64,000 nt of DNA, from contig GG745363.1 in NCBI GenBank assembly GCA_000151295.1, positions 42,348-106,347 of the forward strand, read 5' to 3'. The stretch is from Allomyces macrogynus ATCC 38327 (lineage: Eukaryota; Blastocladiomycota; Blastocladiomycetes; Blastocladiales; Blastocladiaceae). Under the pieces are notes generated by a model, which was given only the letters and a program-made list of their open reading frames with translations, did not search any database and was not told where the DNA came from. Made by a program: the position numbers and the translations under genes. Positions within the stretch are counted from its first letter, which is position 1, and every line of letters starts with the position of its first letter. Shown here piece by piece: positions 10,594 through 22,320 of the stretch.

Positions 10594-11181
10594 GCTCGCA
10601 GATGGTGGTGGTTGGATGCGATGCAGAAGGTTTTGGACAATGTACAACAGCTCATTCTGCGTGACGTGGAAATCAGCATGGTGGGCATCACCTTGGGTGC
10701 TGTGATGTGCCCATTCCTTTATTGAAAGGGCTCAATTGATTGACACTATCTCAGGAACATGAAACATATGATGAGACGTCAGTTCTGAGAAAATGGAAGT
10801 TGTTTTCTCAAAGGCTCACAGCAGCAGGCAGCAGGCAGCAGGCAGCAGCAGGCTTGGATGCAATCAATGTTGCAAACACATGTTGCGACCCCCTCCCAGC
10901 TTCCCTCCCAGCTTCACGACACATCTCCACCATCAGCTATGTTGTCACTTCTGCCCAACCTTCAAAGTCTGAAAACACTTGGTTTGTTTCTGCCAACACA
11001 AAAAACGCAACTGCACAACTACCACGTTCATTTTGCAACCACAACGATACAGCTCATTTCTCAAAAAAAACAAAATGCTCCAGGTCACTTATCAAACGTG
11101 CACCTGTCAGGAATTTACCATGTTCCCATCACGCTGTACCTGCACATGTCGCTGCTCACGCCCTGGCTGCCTACACACTGC
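10594..11181. other. Intergenic stretch with GCAG-rich microsatellite
   Basis: No gene is supported. A short (GGCAGCA)-type repeat lies at about 10821-10856. The open frames here are low-complexity and lack recognisable domains. Confidence 0.5.
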
Positions 11182-11706
11182 TCATGCTGGTTGAGAGCGA
11201 GTCAGTCCTGAACCATGTGGGCGCTTGCGGAGCGGCTTGCGCATTTGGTCGTTGTTCAGGCCACAATGGTCAACAACTGGTTCACACGGGTCCATGGGCA
11301 TGGGCTGAATTGCATGAACGTCACACATGTTCACAACCAGGTCACGCCCATCTGTGGCCAGCTCCACATGGACAAGAGGATTTGCAAGCGCATCAAACTG
11401 CTGGTTGACAATCAGGTCACGCTGGTTTGTGACAAGGTCCCCAGGTCCGGCTAGGTTCAAGTGCGCATCACGCAGGTGCAGGGCTGGGTCATGCACATTG
11501 CGCAGGTTCACAGCGGAGTTGTGCAGGTTCATGACATAACCCACATGCTCAAGCAAGTCCGCATGCATCTGGCCCAGGTTCATGGCTGGGTTGAACGGAC
11601 CAGCGACAATGTTGCCATGCCAATGGGGTTGCGGAGGGAGGATCTCGGGTCTGGCGGCTGCAACTGGTGGCTGCTTGCATTCCTCCTCAATGTTGAGCTG
11701 GGCCAT
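11182..11706 (-). other. Repetitive His/Asn/Leu-rich frame, possible DIRS gag remnant
   Basis: A 174-residue minus-strand frame contains a degenerate short repeat of the type NLxxxHxxxx (for example NLRNVHDPALHLRDAHLNL), reflecting a degenerate 24-30 nt repeat in the DNA. It lies just left of the lone DIRS-type terminal repeat at 11970-12180, and in the same position and orientation as the gag gene of the complete element relative to its right terminal repeat. I could not align it convincingly with that gag protein, so either a decayed gag or an unrelated low-complexity frame is possible. Confidence 0.3.
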
Positions 11707-11969
11707 CGCATAGGTGAGAAAAGCAAGGAACGTTGGGAGGGCATACTTGAGTGCATGTGCTTTCAGTCGAGCGAGCTGGGCGTTTTTCTGCTCATGACCA
11801 ACCGACGACAGCCGGCAAGAAGCTCATGGTATTGGCGAGCGTCAAAAGTGTAGCAGTTGAGGTTACCCCTGTGCACACCCACTGTTGACTGGGCGTGCTG
11901 ACCACTTGCAACCAGTGAACAAAGAGGTCAGCGCAAAATGGGAAGTGCGCTCACGCTGAACGGTTTGCG

Positions 11970-12180
11970 TTGACAAAAGAGAGCGAGGATCCAGTATGGT
12001 GGGGGCCGCGCGCCTTGTGCGTGTGTGTGACTGGTGGTGCAGGTCCACATGTTCATGAGGTTTTTTCACCTGACTTTGGTCAGGTTTTTCCTCACGGTCG
12101 GCAGGTCGTTTTTTCTCCCGAAATCGGGTTTTTTCAACCTGCCCCTTTGTCGACGGTTTGCTTCGCAATAGATGAGATAG
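11970..12180 (-). repeat. Lone, diverged copy of the DIRS terminal repeat
   Basis: The stretch starts TTGACAAAAGAGAG and runs through GAGGTTTTTTCACCTGAC, GGTTTTTCCTCAC and GGGTTTTTTC to AATAGATGAGATAG. It parallels 46689-46884, the right terminal repeat of the complete element, in the same orientation but with many substitutions and small indels. The sequence beyond the terminal GATAG does not match the outer extension of the complete element. It is therefore an older relic, either one end of a decayed element extending left or a solo end. Confidence 0.8.
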
Positions 12181-12499
12181 GCATGATCATGACGCCAAAG
12201 CGAAGTTGCAAAGGCCACTGTGCAATGGACAATGAGCATGACTTGGAATGTTGTTAGGTTAGGTTGGCACTTGAAGCCTGCCCCCGCCATTGTCAACGAC
12301 GATTCGCGTGTTCTCCTCGTCACCTCTTTCCGGCAAGCGGCGATCTGACGACGCGACTGGCCGCAATCCCCCAGCACGGCGATTGTTCCCTCGGCCCGAT
12401 ACCCCGCGCCCCTCGTTGGACCTGACGCTGCTTCGCCAGTAACGCCGATCACCGTCGAACTCGCTTCTACCACGTCGTGACGCTCTCTCGACCGTCTCC

Positions 12500-14179
12500 A
12501 TGGTGTCCGACGACGACGACGGCCACCCAATCCAGCGCCTGCACGCGCGCGAGCCCACGACGCTCGATGAAATTGAACTGCACGATGCGATTGCACGCCG
12601 CGAAATTGCCAAGCTGCGCGCGATTGGCGCAACGCGCGGGTTTTTGACGCGCGCACTACGTCGGCAAGTCTGGCCGATCTTGCTGCGCGTCGATGGCGGC
12701 GAGCCCGTTCCCTTGGTCGCGCCGCTGGACCCGAATGATCGTGCGAAGTACGGCTCCCCGCGACTTGGGTTCCCTGGAATGCGTGGAGACCGGTCCTGAC
12801 GCGCGCCGTGAATTGCAGAACCGACTACGAGGAGCAGATTGACAAGGACGTGCGCCGGTCGTTTGTCCTTTTTGCTGAGGATATCCGGACTCCGCACGCG
12901 GCACCGAGCACCACGAACGAGTTTGGCCACCGAGAAGATGGCGAGGATGACGACATTTTCGAAACGGTCAAGGCACGGAAACGCGCCGAGCTGCAGCGCA
13001 TGCTTGTGCAAGTCGTGGGCCACCACCGTTCCTGCATTACTATCAAGGGCTGCACGACATTTGCACGATCCTGCTCTTGGTCCTGGGCCCCACCGTTGGC
13101 ACGCAAGCCGCACGCGTCGTGTCGCTGTACTACTTGCGGTACGCTGCCGACCTTGACTTTGACTCGACTTATGTGTGCACTTGGAAGTATTTGGAACCAA
13201 TACACTGCGTTTTGGATTAGCGATGCAATGCACGAGAGCCTACACCCGGTGATGGCGCAAATGCGCATCCTGCTCCCCATTCTGAGGAACGAGAACCCGG
13301 ACGTGTTTGAGCTGTTCCAGGAAGTCGAGCTCGAGCCGCATTTTTGCCTGTCGTGGATCACGACCTGGTTTGCGCACGATATCGACCGGTTCGACGATGT
13401 GTGCCGCCTGTTTGATTTCTTTCTCTCGACCAATCCGATCATGCCGCTCTACGTGTCAGCAGTGGTATGTTTGGCGACGGTTCGTGGGGGTGTAGCATGA
13501 AACATTGGGACTGATGATACACATGACGCGGCTCACAGATTGTCTTGTCGCAGGCCGACGAGCTGTTGCAGCAGGACCGCGATTTCGCCATGGTCCACTC
13601 GTTCCTGTCCAAGATGCCCAAGTACGACTCGATCGAGACGTGGATCGCGCACGCATTGCGGCTCTTCAACAAGTACCCGATCCCTGGCATCCAGGGCATC
13701 ACCGGGTGGGCGTTTGACGACAAGTAAGTTCTATTTCTCCTCTCTGCGATCCAACCACTGACCCTTTTCCGCCGCATTATTGTAGCTGCGCCGCACTCCG
13801 ATTCGCCCACGACTTCCCCGGCTCCCTGCGGCACTCGTATCTCCCCATTGACCAGATTCCGGCGCTCATGCAGACCACCGTCGCGAGCTTGGACGGGACT
13901 GGCGGCGCTCAACCGTTTGGGTTCCGCCCGCTCCCACTCGTGAAACGCGTCGGGCGCGGATACGTACCCGTCGACGGCGACGGGCAAACGCTGTTGCTTC
14001 TGACGGCGCTCGCGCTCGGGATCCTGTCCGTGTCGCTCGGGCTCATGCAGCAGGGTGGCGGGGGACACGAATTTGTCCAAGCAACCGGCGCGGTAGCGAA
14101 GGTCGGGGTGCCCGTCATGCACCCGGAGGGGGTCGCAGTCGTGCGGCATTTGGTCATGCAGGCGCTGGCCAATCTCTGA
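12500..14179 (+). CDS. TBC1D20/Gyp8-like Rab GTPase-activating protein
   Basis: Five exons are inferred: 12500-12747, 12819-13138, 13221-13464, 13539-13723, 13786-14179 (all GT-AG). The product shows the TBC domain in TBC1D20 order: RRQVWPILL, TDYEEQIDKDVRRSF, then LHYYQGLHDIC, which is the conserved YYQG motif. Next come the Arg-containing helix VVSLYYLRDAMHESL, LSWITTWFAHDI and RLFDFFLSTNPIMPLY. Near the C-terminus a hydrophobic segment (TLLLLTALALGILSVSLGLM) fits the tail anchor of TBC1D20, which holds the protein in the ER where it acts on Rab1/Ypt1. The only defect is one missing base near 13027, just before LHYYQG, inside a highly conserved part. Because everything else is intact, a sequencing error is as likely as a real frameshift. 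It converges with the RED gene downstream. Confidence 0.83.
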
Positions 14180-14228
14180 GTGGGATGGGCTGGTGTGCTG
14201 TGATGTATTGTTCTCGCGCGCGCAACGG

Positions 14229-14249
14229 TTTTTTTTTTTTTTTTTTTTT
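14229..14249. repeat. 21-base poly-T tract between convergent genes
   Basis: An uninterrupted run of 21 T lies 50 nt after the stop of the TBC1D20-like gene and about 96 nt before the end of the RED gene. On the minus strand it is poly-A. It may be an A-tail relic of a retroinsertion or a simple homopolymer; length in the assembly may be unreliable. Confidence 0.7.
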
Positions 14250-14344
14250 CGCGCAGGGCCGCGATTGAGCTGAATCTGTAATGAACCAACTTTGAATGCG
14301 CATTGAGATGTGGAATTGATTTGATTGAACCCCACATCCATCAT

Positions 14345-16090
14345 TCACTTGGGTTTGGGCGTCGCGCCGTACTTGGCCACCATCGCCGCCGTCACCTGGC
14401 TCACGTCGTGCCCGGCCACGCGCCGGTGCTTGCTTGGCCGCCCGGAAGGTTCCCTACGCATGAAGAGAGAAACGTCAGCTTGCGTCCAAACCACTCCCGC
14501 GCGATTTCAAACAAAACGTACTTCAACACGCCCTTGGTCGCGAGCTCGTGCCGCACCTGACCCCGGAGGTTCTGAAGCATCTCCTGCTCGGCAAGCGCGG
14601 CCTCTCGCTCGTCCATAATGTGGTCAACATACTCGGCCGGCCCGCCGCCGCCGGCCTCAAACATGTCTAGGTCCTGCATGTCGCTGTCGTCGAACCGTGG
14701 CAGCTTGCGCTTGGCCGGCTTGGCGGTGGCGGCCGGCGCGAGCGAGGCCGTCGCCAGGAGATCGGTAACGTTGGTCGGCGGCGGAGGGGTGGGATGGGCG
14801 GGCTCAGGGATGACGGGTTCGATCGTTTGCTGGTGGAATTTGCGTGAGAATCGTTCATGACATGGGATCAAAAGAGACCGCAAAGAATATGGACCATGGC
14901 GAGCGCTTCCGGGCGAATGTCGATATCAATGTCCTCCTTGACGTCGCCGAAAATGCTACGCATTCATATCGTCAGTGAAAAAGCCCCAAACAGAGCGAAT
15001 CACCACCAGGAAAACGTGCTCGTCGTCGTCCTCATCCCTATCCATCGCAGCAACCGTCTCCACCTTGGCCGGCACCGACGGCACAACCACAGCCGCGGTC
15101 TGCTGCCCCAACGCCGTGAGCCCAGCTTTGGCCGCCTCCTTCTCCCTCACCGCCTTCTTGGCCTTATCCAGCAACTCGAGCACGCTCTCCAGCACCGCAT
15201 TTTGCCGCACGTCGACGCCCGGCTCCGCATTCCCCGGCGCCACAATGCGCAAGAGTACTGCCGGCGGCGCAAACGGATCCGCGGCCGTCAAATCGTACAC
15301 GAACGTCATACGCCCCAGGTAGAAGTGCGGGTTCGTTGCCGGCGGCGGCGGCGGTTTCTTGAACACGGCTTCCAAGATGGATTTGGCCAAGTCGCTCGCG
15401 CCCGAACGTTTCTCCTCTTCCTCCCCCACCTGATCCGCGTCCGGTACGGCCGCTGCGGCGGCGGGACCGGTGGTCTCGGCACGCTGCGCGCGAATCCGCT
15501 CGCGTTCCTGCCGCAGCAGCGACACGTCGAGTCCTTTGACGAGGTGCGTGTGCGCCGCGTCGCCGCCGAGAAATTGCGACGTTTCCGAGGTCATGGGCTG
15601 ACCCTGGAGGGCAGCGACGACGGCATCGGACGCTTCGTAGTCCCGGTTCACGCCGTCGCGACGCTCGGCGGCACGGTCGCGGTATTTGGATTCGGTCGCG
15701 GGGGAGGCGGCGGCATCGGTGGACGGGGTGCCGGCGCGATCGTCGGAGGTGGCGGCGGGCTTGGGGCGCTTCAGATGGCGGGGGCTGTGGGGGAGGAAAG
15801 GGTAAGCTTGAGTCAAATCGAAAAGACGGTTGGCAGAGTCGACGTACCGGAGGTCGTCGCGCGGCGTGCTTGCGCTGTTGGATCCCGGCTTCGGCGCCCG
15901 CGGACGAGCAGCACTATTGTTTCAACGCGTGCAATGAAATATCAGCGGGTCAAACTGGGCCGAGACAACCAGCAGTCAGCAAGTACCTTCCCGCACCCGG
16001 TGCACGTGGCGTTTGCAGCAGCCGGCGGAAATCGTCTTGGGACAGGCTAAAAGCCGTACGCGAGAGCATATTGGTACTTGTTAGCGTCAT
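14345..16090 (-). CDS. RED/IK-family spliceosome-associated protein
   Basis: The minus-strand gene starts at ATG 16090 and stops at 14345. Exon 1 is 16090-15987 (ending in FRRLLQTPRAPGAG), exon 2 is 15913-15848, and exon 3 starts at 15784 and ends near 14990. Two or three further exons follow. Diagnostic RED blocks are SQDDFRRLLQTPR near the N-terminus (compare NEDFRKLL.TPR), KYRDRAAERRDGVNRDYE, and SQFLGGDAAHTHLVKGLD. Next are LGRMTFVYDL, EDIDIDIRPEALAMV and a basic C-terminus RPSKHRRVAGHDVSQV. RED/IK is a nuclear protein that joins activated spliceosomes and is needed for spindle checkpoint splicing in animals and fungi. The human RE/RD dipeptide run is absent here. The boundary between exons 3 and 4 (around 14930-14990) is uncertain because two acceptor sites fit. 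Confidence 0.85.
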
Positions 16091-16412
16091 GGTCGGTGAC
16101 GACGTTGTTCGCCCAAATCGGTTCGCTCGCAGTCGCATTTCCATTTTGTCAGAAACTGCGACACTGGCCAAACACCGTCGCTGCGTTTCTTGTCGACAAA
16201 GATCAAGCGACAATACCCTACGCGTGAAGCAGGGTCAGGAATCAGTTTGCAGCAGGTCGAGTATCATTTGAGTAGGTGGTCGCTACCTTTCGAGGTCATG
16301 ATTGAACCCGTTTCCGGAGAATGGACGACTTGATCTCCGAACCGTCACTATGCTCTGAACGAGGAACTAAACAAGAAACAACACGACCGTTGTCCCAAAT
16401 TCTATTCGCAGT

Positions 16413-18555
16413 CTACGACAATACCCGCGAGAAAATCCCTCCACCCATCTTCGAGTTCAACATCAGCGTCCTACCCGCACCAGACCCCCTCCTCCCATCA
16501 CCGACCGTCACCACGGCCGCACGGTGGTGCCGCAGTGTCTGCAACCCGGCCTGATACACGTCAGCCACATACTTGCGCTGCAAGAACGTAGGCCGCTTCC
16601 CACTCGGCCGTCGCGCCTGCGCCGGCAACGCCAGCGGCTCGACTTCGACAGCATCCGCAGGCGGACCACGGAATGCCGGATCCGGTAAAATCGGCACTGC
16701 AACCGTGGGCCCGACCGAGTCGCTCCCATTCCCTGATGACGATTGGACCAGGAGCGGAACCCCATGAAACTCGCGCACGCACACTTCGGTCGTCGTCGTC
16801 GTCGCGACTGGCGTCGGCGACGGCGACGGCGACGTGGAGGAACGAACGAGCACGCACGTCGTGGTCGCGGCGAGAATCGCGCGATGCTGTTGCCGGCGGA
16901 GCGCTTGGATCAGGTGCGCGCGCGGCTTGCGGCGCCCATGGAAGAGGAGGGAGCGGCTTGGGGTGTCGGAAGGACGGCGCCGCGCAGGGCTTTCTCGGCT
17001 GCGCCGGGGACGTGGTCAAAGGCGAAGTTCGGGTCCGTCTGGTCGGTGCCAGACTCAACGGCGCGCCACGAGTAGGTCGGCACGCGCCCGCGCGGGAGCG
17101 TGTCCGAGTAATGGTACGGCACGGTCATCGCCGATGCGCAGGTCGGGTTCGACGGTGGTTCTTGAGCGCGAACCGGCGCAGCGGCGGGTTTCGACTGGAG
17201 ATGGCCGAACTCCATCCAATCTTCCTCGCCAAACTCCTCGACCATCCCAATCCCCCGCGTCGCCTGCACCGACCCGGCTCGCGACTTGGTTTGCGACCGC
17301 GACCGGCCCCACCTCGCCGACCCGACCGACCGCGTGCGGTGCTTGGCCGACTGGAGCCGGTCCCGGCGCACGTGCATGCGCGGCGACTTGAGTCGCTTCC
17401 CTTCCACCACCGCACAGGGTACAGGAACGACCGCGCACTCGGTCGTGAAGTGCGTGTAACGAGACCGCGTCGCCGACGAGAGCGGGAGAGGGTACATGGA
17501 CGGCAGGACGGGACCCGGTGGACCCGGCTGCGTCATTTCGAGCAGAACACGCGCCGACGTGGCGTGGAGCCGTATTTGCGGTGTTGGTGCGCCGGGACCA
17601 ATTGGAAGTGCTACGTAGGGGCGATTGTCGTGAGCTGCAACTCGCCAAGCACGATACAAATGACCAGCGCATGTGTACCTTGCTTCTGCCACCCGCGGTC
17701 CGTCAAGACGTCGTACACGTGCAAGAACCGCTTACGGTGCGACCCCGCACTCCCCAACCGCGCGCGCGCCTTGGCCGCCGACGCGACGCGCGAGAGAAGA
17801 AGCGACCCGGATCCGTCAATCCCCAAATCCGACGGCGGCGTGTGCGGCGGCAGTCGCGGACGGGCCGAGATGGGGCGCGATGATGACGGCCGGCTCGTAG
17901 GTCTCGCCGGTGACGATGGACGAACGGGCGACGATGGACGGGCGGGTGACGATGGACGGGCGGGTGACGGTGGACGGGCGGGCGGCCCTGACTTGTGTCG
18001 TGCGGCACGCGTCGTTGCTGTTGCGGGACGCGCTGCGGCCGGTCGGATCGTGCCGTTATGGCTCGTCTCCTCTTCGGGGATCGAGTGCGTCGCGGGCGCG
18101 GGGCTCGACATGCAGTGCGGCAGTGTACGGCGTGGTGCTTCTGCGGTGCTTGTAGCAATCGAATCGAGCGGCAGCGACGAGGAGGGTGCAGTACTGCTCG
18201 TCGGGCTGCGCCGCGTAAATCGCGGAATCTTGGACCGGGTATCCGTTACAGCACCAGGCGCACATCGGGGTGACACCTTGGGCGCGATTTGGTCGGCGTC
18301 GTCCTCACCGAGCCGCGCCAGCGCCGACGACGGGCGCGTTCTCGAGAGCGTGAGCGGCGGCGGCTTGACAATCGGGATCAGCGACGGTAATTGCACGTTT
18401 TCGCGTATGCCGCGCGTCTTGTTCGCGGCAGCATGCTTGCGCCGGTCCTTCGTCGGGGGCGCCTGATCAGATCCGGGCACTCGAGGTCGTACGGGAGGGA
18501 ACGGGAGCTGCAGGGCGTGGGCTGGCGACAGTGGTACGCGAGCAGGAGAGGCCAT
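16413..18555 (-). CDS. Pro/Ser-rich protein of unknown function
   Basis: The start chosen is the ATG at 18555 (ACCATGG context; MASPARVPLSP). The N-terminal half is disordered and very rich in Pro, Ser, Arg and Thr. It includes a six-residue repeat RPSSPA present about six times, near 17910-17990. The more ordered part follows KRFLHVYDVLTDRGWQKQ; an intron with a GTACAC donor is removed near 17680-17613, giving QALPIGPGAPTPQIRLHA and LLEMTQPGPPGPVLPSMYPLPLSSATRSRYTHF. A later block FLQRKYVADVYQAGLQTL lies near the stop at 16413. One frame change near 16920-16960 is needed to join the last part; it may be a missed intron or an indel. No known domain was recognised. The aromatic/Pro-rich ordered region could be a cilium-related scaffold, but this is a guess. 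Confidence 0.55.
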
Positions 18556-19065
18556 GGTAGCTCTGTCTGGCAAATGGCAACCCTTGACGTTGGATCCTGG
18601 TCGCCTTGCGGGAAATAGTCGATCAACGTCGCAAACTTGCAAATCGGCCGGGCGAAGATTGGGATGTGGACTTGCCGCAAAGGCGTCGAGTCGTAATTCA
18701 TTGGGCGGCAAGTGCAGGATGGCGTCTGGGCCGACTGGTGCAGCCTGTTGATCTTTCTCGCGGCGAGCGCCACGCGATTCAGCTCAGATCGCCGTCTTGC
18801 TGAGATGACGAATACAATGCAGCATGTCGGGCGAGGCTTGTAAGGAAAGAAAGAACGGAGCTGCAAAACCGCGTGCTGGTGCGTTAAAAAAGTGGGCAGT
18901 TTGGTTGGTTCCAGCAGTGGGAGGGGCCTTGTTGTGAAGTTGAAATATGTCACGAACAGACCAGGGATTGAACCTGGTAAATATTTTTTGCAACAGCACA
19001 GCGGAGCGGACCAGCATCACATTCCTCGAAGGCGCGCGCTTGTTCACCACGACGTCCACCGTCCT
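18556..19065. other. Intergenic stretch with a tRNA B-box-like motif
   Basis: No gene is supported. On the minus strand at about 18961-18977 the sequence CCAGGTTCAATCCCTGG has the form of a tRNA T-stem-loop, but no matching acceptor stem or D-arm was found. It could be a fragment of a tRNA-derived SINE. Confidence 0.4.
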
Positions 19066-21069
19066 TCAACGGCCGCCAAAGACGCCTAAGCCGCCCATCC
19101 CGCCGAGCCTATTTACGAACGACTGAACGAGCATTTCTGTGCTGGCCGCGCCCGCCCGCTTAAGCAAATCGGCAAACCCACTCATTCCATCGCCATCGAG
19201 CAAGACAAACTTGTTGCGCACTCGGCGTGCCCACGGCTTGTCGACCCACTTGAACTCCCTGTTCCGCAGCACGAGTTCATGCCCGGCCTTGGCTGGTGCA
19301 GGCCGGTGCCCGCACAAGACAGCCGTGACGGTTTGCGCAGCGGGATTGTAGTACGGGACTTCGAGCAGACGCAGAGTTGGTGGCAGTGCGCGCACCCATT
19401 GCGCGTTCCGCATCGGGTTAGCCTTGGTGAACATGTAGAGAGCAAGACCGAGGTAGACGAGTTTGGGCGGGAGCGGTGGTGGAGGGTCTCGAGCCGGTTC
19501 CCGCCGAGATCCAGGTTCCGCAAACTGGGCGGCCACATCTTCGTGAGCGGACGCACGTGGTCAACCGTCAGTTCCGTGCCGTACAAGTTCATTGTCACGA
19601 GCGTCGGCGGGAGGAACGGGAAGACGTCGGTTGCGAGCTGGGTCGGGTTGTAGAACGGGCACGACGACAAGTTGAGAATCGTAAGCGTGGCGGGATACGT
19701 TGGCGCCAACGCGAGAAAAAACTCAGCGAACGGAGGCGACTGGTGCGAAGTGAACTCGAGCAACTTCGCAGACTTTCCGAGCTTGAGGTGCGGCGCATAG
19801 TGCCGGTCGAGCACGGCATGCTCATTTGCAGCTCCTGCATGTCCGGTACGTTCTTGAGCAGCTCCGACGTGATGTGCGCGCGCGATCCGGACGGCGTGTC
19901 AATGTTCAGATCGAGAAAACCGACCGAGTCGGGCATCACTTTCGCGAGCTTACGAGCGCGCGACGCTCCTGGTCGTTGCCCATGCGCAGGCTCAAATAGA
20001 GCTCGTGCAATCCCGTGCGCGGCAGGAGCGCGGCGACCAAGTCGACACCGATCGCCGAGCATTTAACGAGCTGGAAGACTTGCAGGTTCGGCAGCTTGGG
20101 CAACGCGATCCACAGACCTGCGAGCGCTGCCTTGCCGATGCAGTCGTTGTACGATCGCACTTTGAGCTCGACGAGCGTTGGCGGGAGATGATGCGCGAGC
20201 AAGTCGCCGACGAGCTCGTCAATGGAAGGGTCGGTCATGGCCAAGACGCGCACGTTCGGTGGCAAACCGGGCTCGAAAAACGCGTCCACAAACGTCCACT
20301 CGGACGGCTCCCACCGCGTCAACGTCAGCGTCTCAACCGTGTCCAGAATACGCGGCAAGTCGGCGTTCGTCTTGGCCGGCCCGAGCATCAGGTGGCGCAC
20401 GCGCGGCGGGATCTGCATCACCGAGCCAAACTTTTCCGGGTGCTTGTTGGCGATTTTGTAGTGCTGAACCTGGTGAATCGGCACGGGTAACAGGGTCCAG
20501 ATGAACGCAGGCACCGCAGAGCTGCCACTGAAACCGATCCGCACGCGGCGAGTCGTGCGTGGCGGTAAGACGAGTTAGTGTTGTGGATGCTTGCGGCCAT
20601 TGCGCACGTCAGTCGGCTGCTCTTCAAACACGCCGAGCGTGCCGGGCTCGAGCTGCTTGGAATCAAGTGCAGCGCGTGGGCTGCCGTTCAACAGCTTGCG
20701 ATCCTTGGTGTGCTGCAGTGCAACGTGCATCGCCCGTCCATAAAAACCTGCGAGGCATACGCTAACTCGAAGAACGTGGGCTGGGAAGTATAGGCGCAAA
20801 AACTGGCACACAAGGGCGAGGACATAGTACGGCAGCTGCTCAATGGGAGAGAATGCGGTCCGGGAGAGTTTCAGCTGGTGCTGCTCGTTCTGCTGTCGCT
20901 GGTGCCGAAGTTGACGCTGGTGCTGGTACTGGTGATGGCCTCGCCAGAGTTGGCCGTCGGTTGGCTGACCCACGCAAACCAACGCAAACCATCTCAATAC
21001 CAAAAATGCCAAGTACCCAAGAGCTTGCCACGTTGCATGTGCTCGCTCAAGGATGCTCTTGCGCTTCAT
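19066..21069 (-). pseudogene. F-box/LRR-like protein, copy A (frameshifted)
   Basis: It starts at ATG 21069 with a membrane-like leader (ALGYLAFLVLRWFALVCV), a Gln-rich linker, and an F-box-like block IEQLPYYVLALVCQFLR...VSVCLAGFYGRAMHVALQH. An intron near 20600-20530 leads to leucine-rich repeats: PPRVRHLMLGPAKTNADLP, VETLTLTRWEPSEWTFVDAFF, LPPNVRVLAMTD, LPPTLVELKVRSY, LPNLQVFQLVKCSAIG, and later ILNLSSCPFYNP, LVTMNLYGTEL, LRNLDLGGNRLE. The frame changes by one base near 19965, 19815 and 19500. Repeats before and after each point are well preserved, so these may be sequencing indels rather than decay. F-box/LRR proteins are substrate receptors of SCF ubiquitin ligases, but the F-box here is weak. 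Confidence 0.6.
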
Positions 21070-21102
21070 CCGCACCCCCAAGCATCCTCAACATCGTCGT
21101 CA

Positions 21103-22168
21103 TCATGTCCTCCACCGACGCATCGCCCGAGTACTCGAACAGGTTAGGCTCAGCTCGCACATGCCAGTCTGGGGCAACTGCTCAACGGCCTCCCAGACGC
21201 ATGTGGTCGAGCATTTGACAAGATGGAAGACCTTGAAGTTCGGCACCTTGATCAGCCCTTCACGCAGTCTGTCAATCGACGACCGACCAATGGTTTCATG
21301 CTGGTACAGCTTCAAATTGAGCTCGATGAGCGAAGGTGGAAGATGGTGCGTAAGCAGGTCGCCAATGAGCTCATCTCGGCCCGAATCTGTCAATGTCAGA
21401 GAGCACAAGTTGGGCGGCAGGCCATGCTCGAAAAACGCGTCGACAAACACCCACTTGGACGGTTCCTACCGCATCAGCGTCAGCGACTCAACCGAATTTG
21501 GAATCCGAGGCAACTCGGCGCTCCTCTTGGCCGGACCAAGCGTCAAGTGGCGCACCCGCGGCGGAGTCATGGCCATCGACTCAAATGGCTTCTCCTCGAC
21601 AGCCGGAATCCTGTGGTGCTGCACATGCTCGGCTGACAAGGGAAGCAGAGTCCACTGGTACGCAGGATTCGAATGGGGGTCGGCAAGGTCGATAACTTTG
21701 CGGTAACCCGTGTGCGGGGAGAATGAGATAAAGTTGGCGCGGCACACGACTTTGTTGGACGTCGTACGGCTGCTCCGAAAACACGCCCAGGTTGCCCACA
21801 ACAAGTTCATGGGCGGAGAGCGCGGTATTAGGGCTGCCGGTCAACGTACAGCTACAGCGGCCCTTGGCGTGCCGCAGAGCAACGTAGAGTGCCGGCTCGT
21901 AGAATGCGGGCGATGCAAGGGCGAATTCGAACAGAGCCATGCGACCGCACGACGAGTACGAAGAGAGCAACTCACACAGCTCGTCGAGACCGTAGCACGA
22001 CAGTTGCTCGATGGACGGACTGCTGACGGTTGTGCTGGAGCTGGTCGAGGCACTCGGAACGTCGGACGCAGGCAGGAAGCAAGCAGTCTTGCGGCCATGC
22101 ATGATGCTTGATAGTCTATTGCCGAGCTCGACTTGTTTGCAACGAGTTGGAGCGTTGAGGAGGCTCAT
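21103..22168 (-). pseudogene. F-box/LRR-like protein, copy B (C-terminally truncated)
   Basis: This is the closest paralogue of copy A, lying directly upstream on the same strand and starting at ATG 22168. It has the same F-box-like block (SIEQLSCYGLDELCELLSS, FALASPAFYEPALYVALRH), then GVFSEQPYDV at an intron boundary matching copy A's VFEEQPTDV. After the intron come PPRVRHLTLGPAKRSAELP, VESLTLMR, FVDAFFEHGLPPNLCSLTLTD, LPPSLIELNLKLY and FKVFHLVKCSTTC. It stops at 21103, after the sixth repeat, whereas copy A continues for several more. One frame change near 21465 breaks it. The gap to copy A is only 33 nt, so its 3' part may have been removed during the tandem duplication. Confidence 0.6.
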
Positions 22169-22320
22169 GTATCATGATGTGTGGATGTATGACTTGTGAA
22201 TCGTGATCGCTGGCTCCCCTGACAGACAGATCACTGACACAGCTCCAGACTTCCCGCACGCTGTGATACAAGAACAAACACAATCGGTTAGGCTTTGATC
22301 GTCTCTTCACTCTCGTCAAG

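Noticed and set aside
14956..16050. Long plus-strand frame opposite the RED gene
   Set aside because: Arg/Gly/His-rich composition typical of an antisense shadow of a GC-rich gene; the minus strand carries clear RED motifs.
16673..18466. 597-codon plus-strand frame
   Set aside because: Arg/Gly-rich antisense shadow of the Pro/Ser-rich gene, without an independent domain.
18955..19040. tRNA gene on the minus strand, suggested by CCAGGTTCAATCCCTGG
   Set aside because: Only the T-arm is convincing; the seven bases after it have no matching 5' acceptor strand upstream and no D-arm was found.
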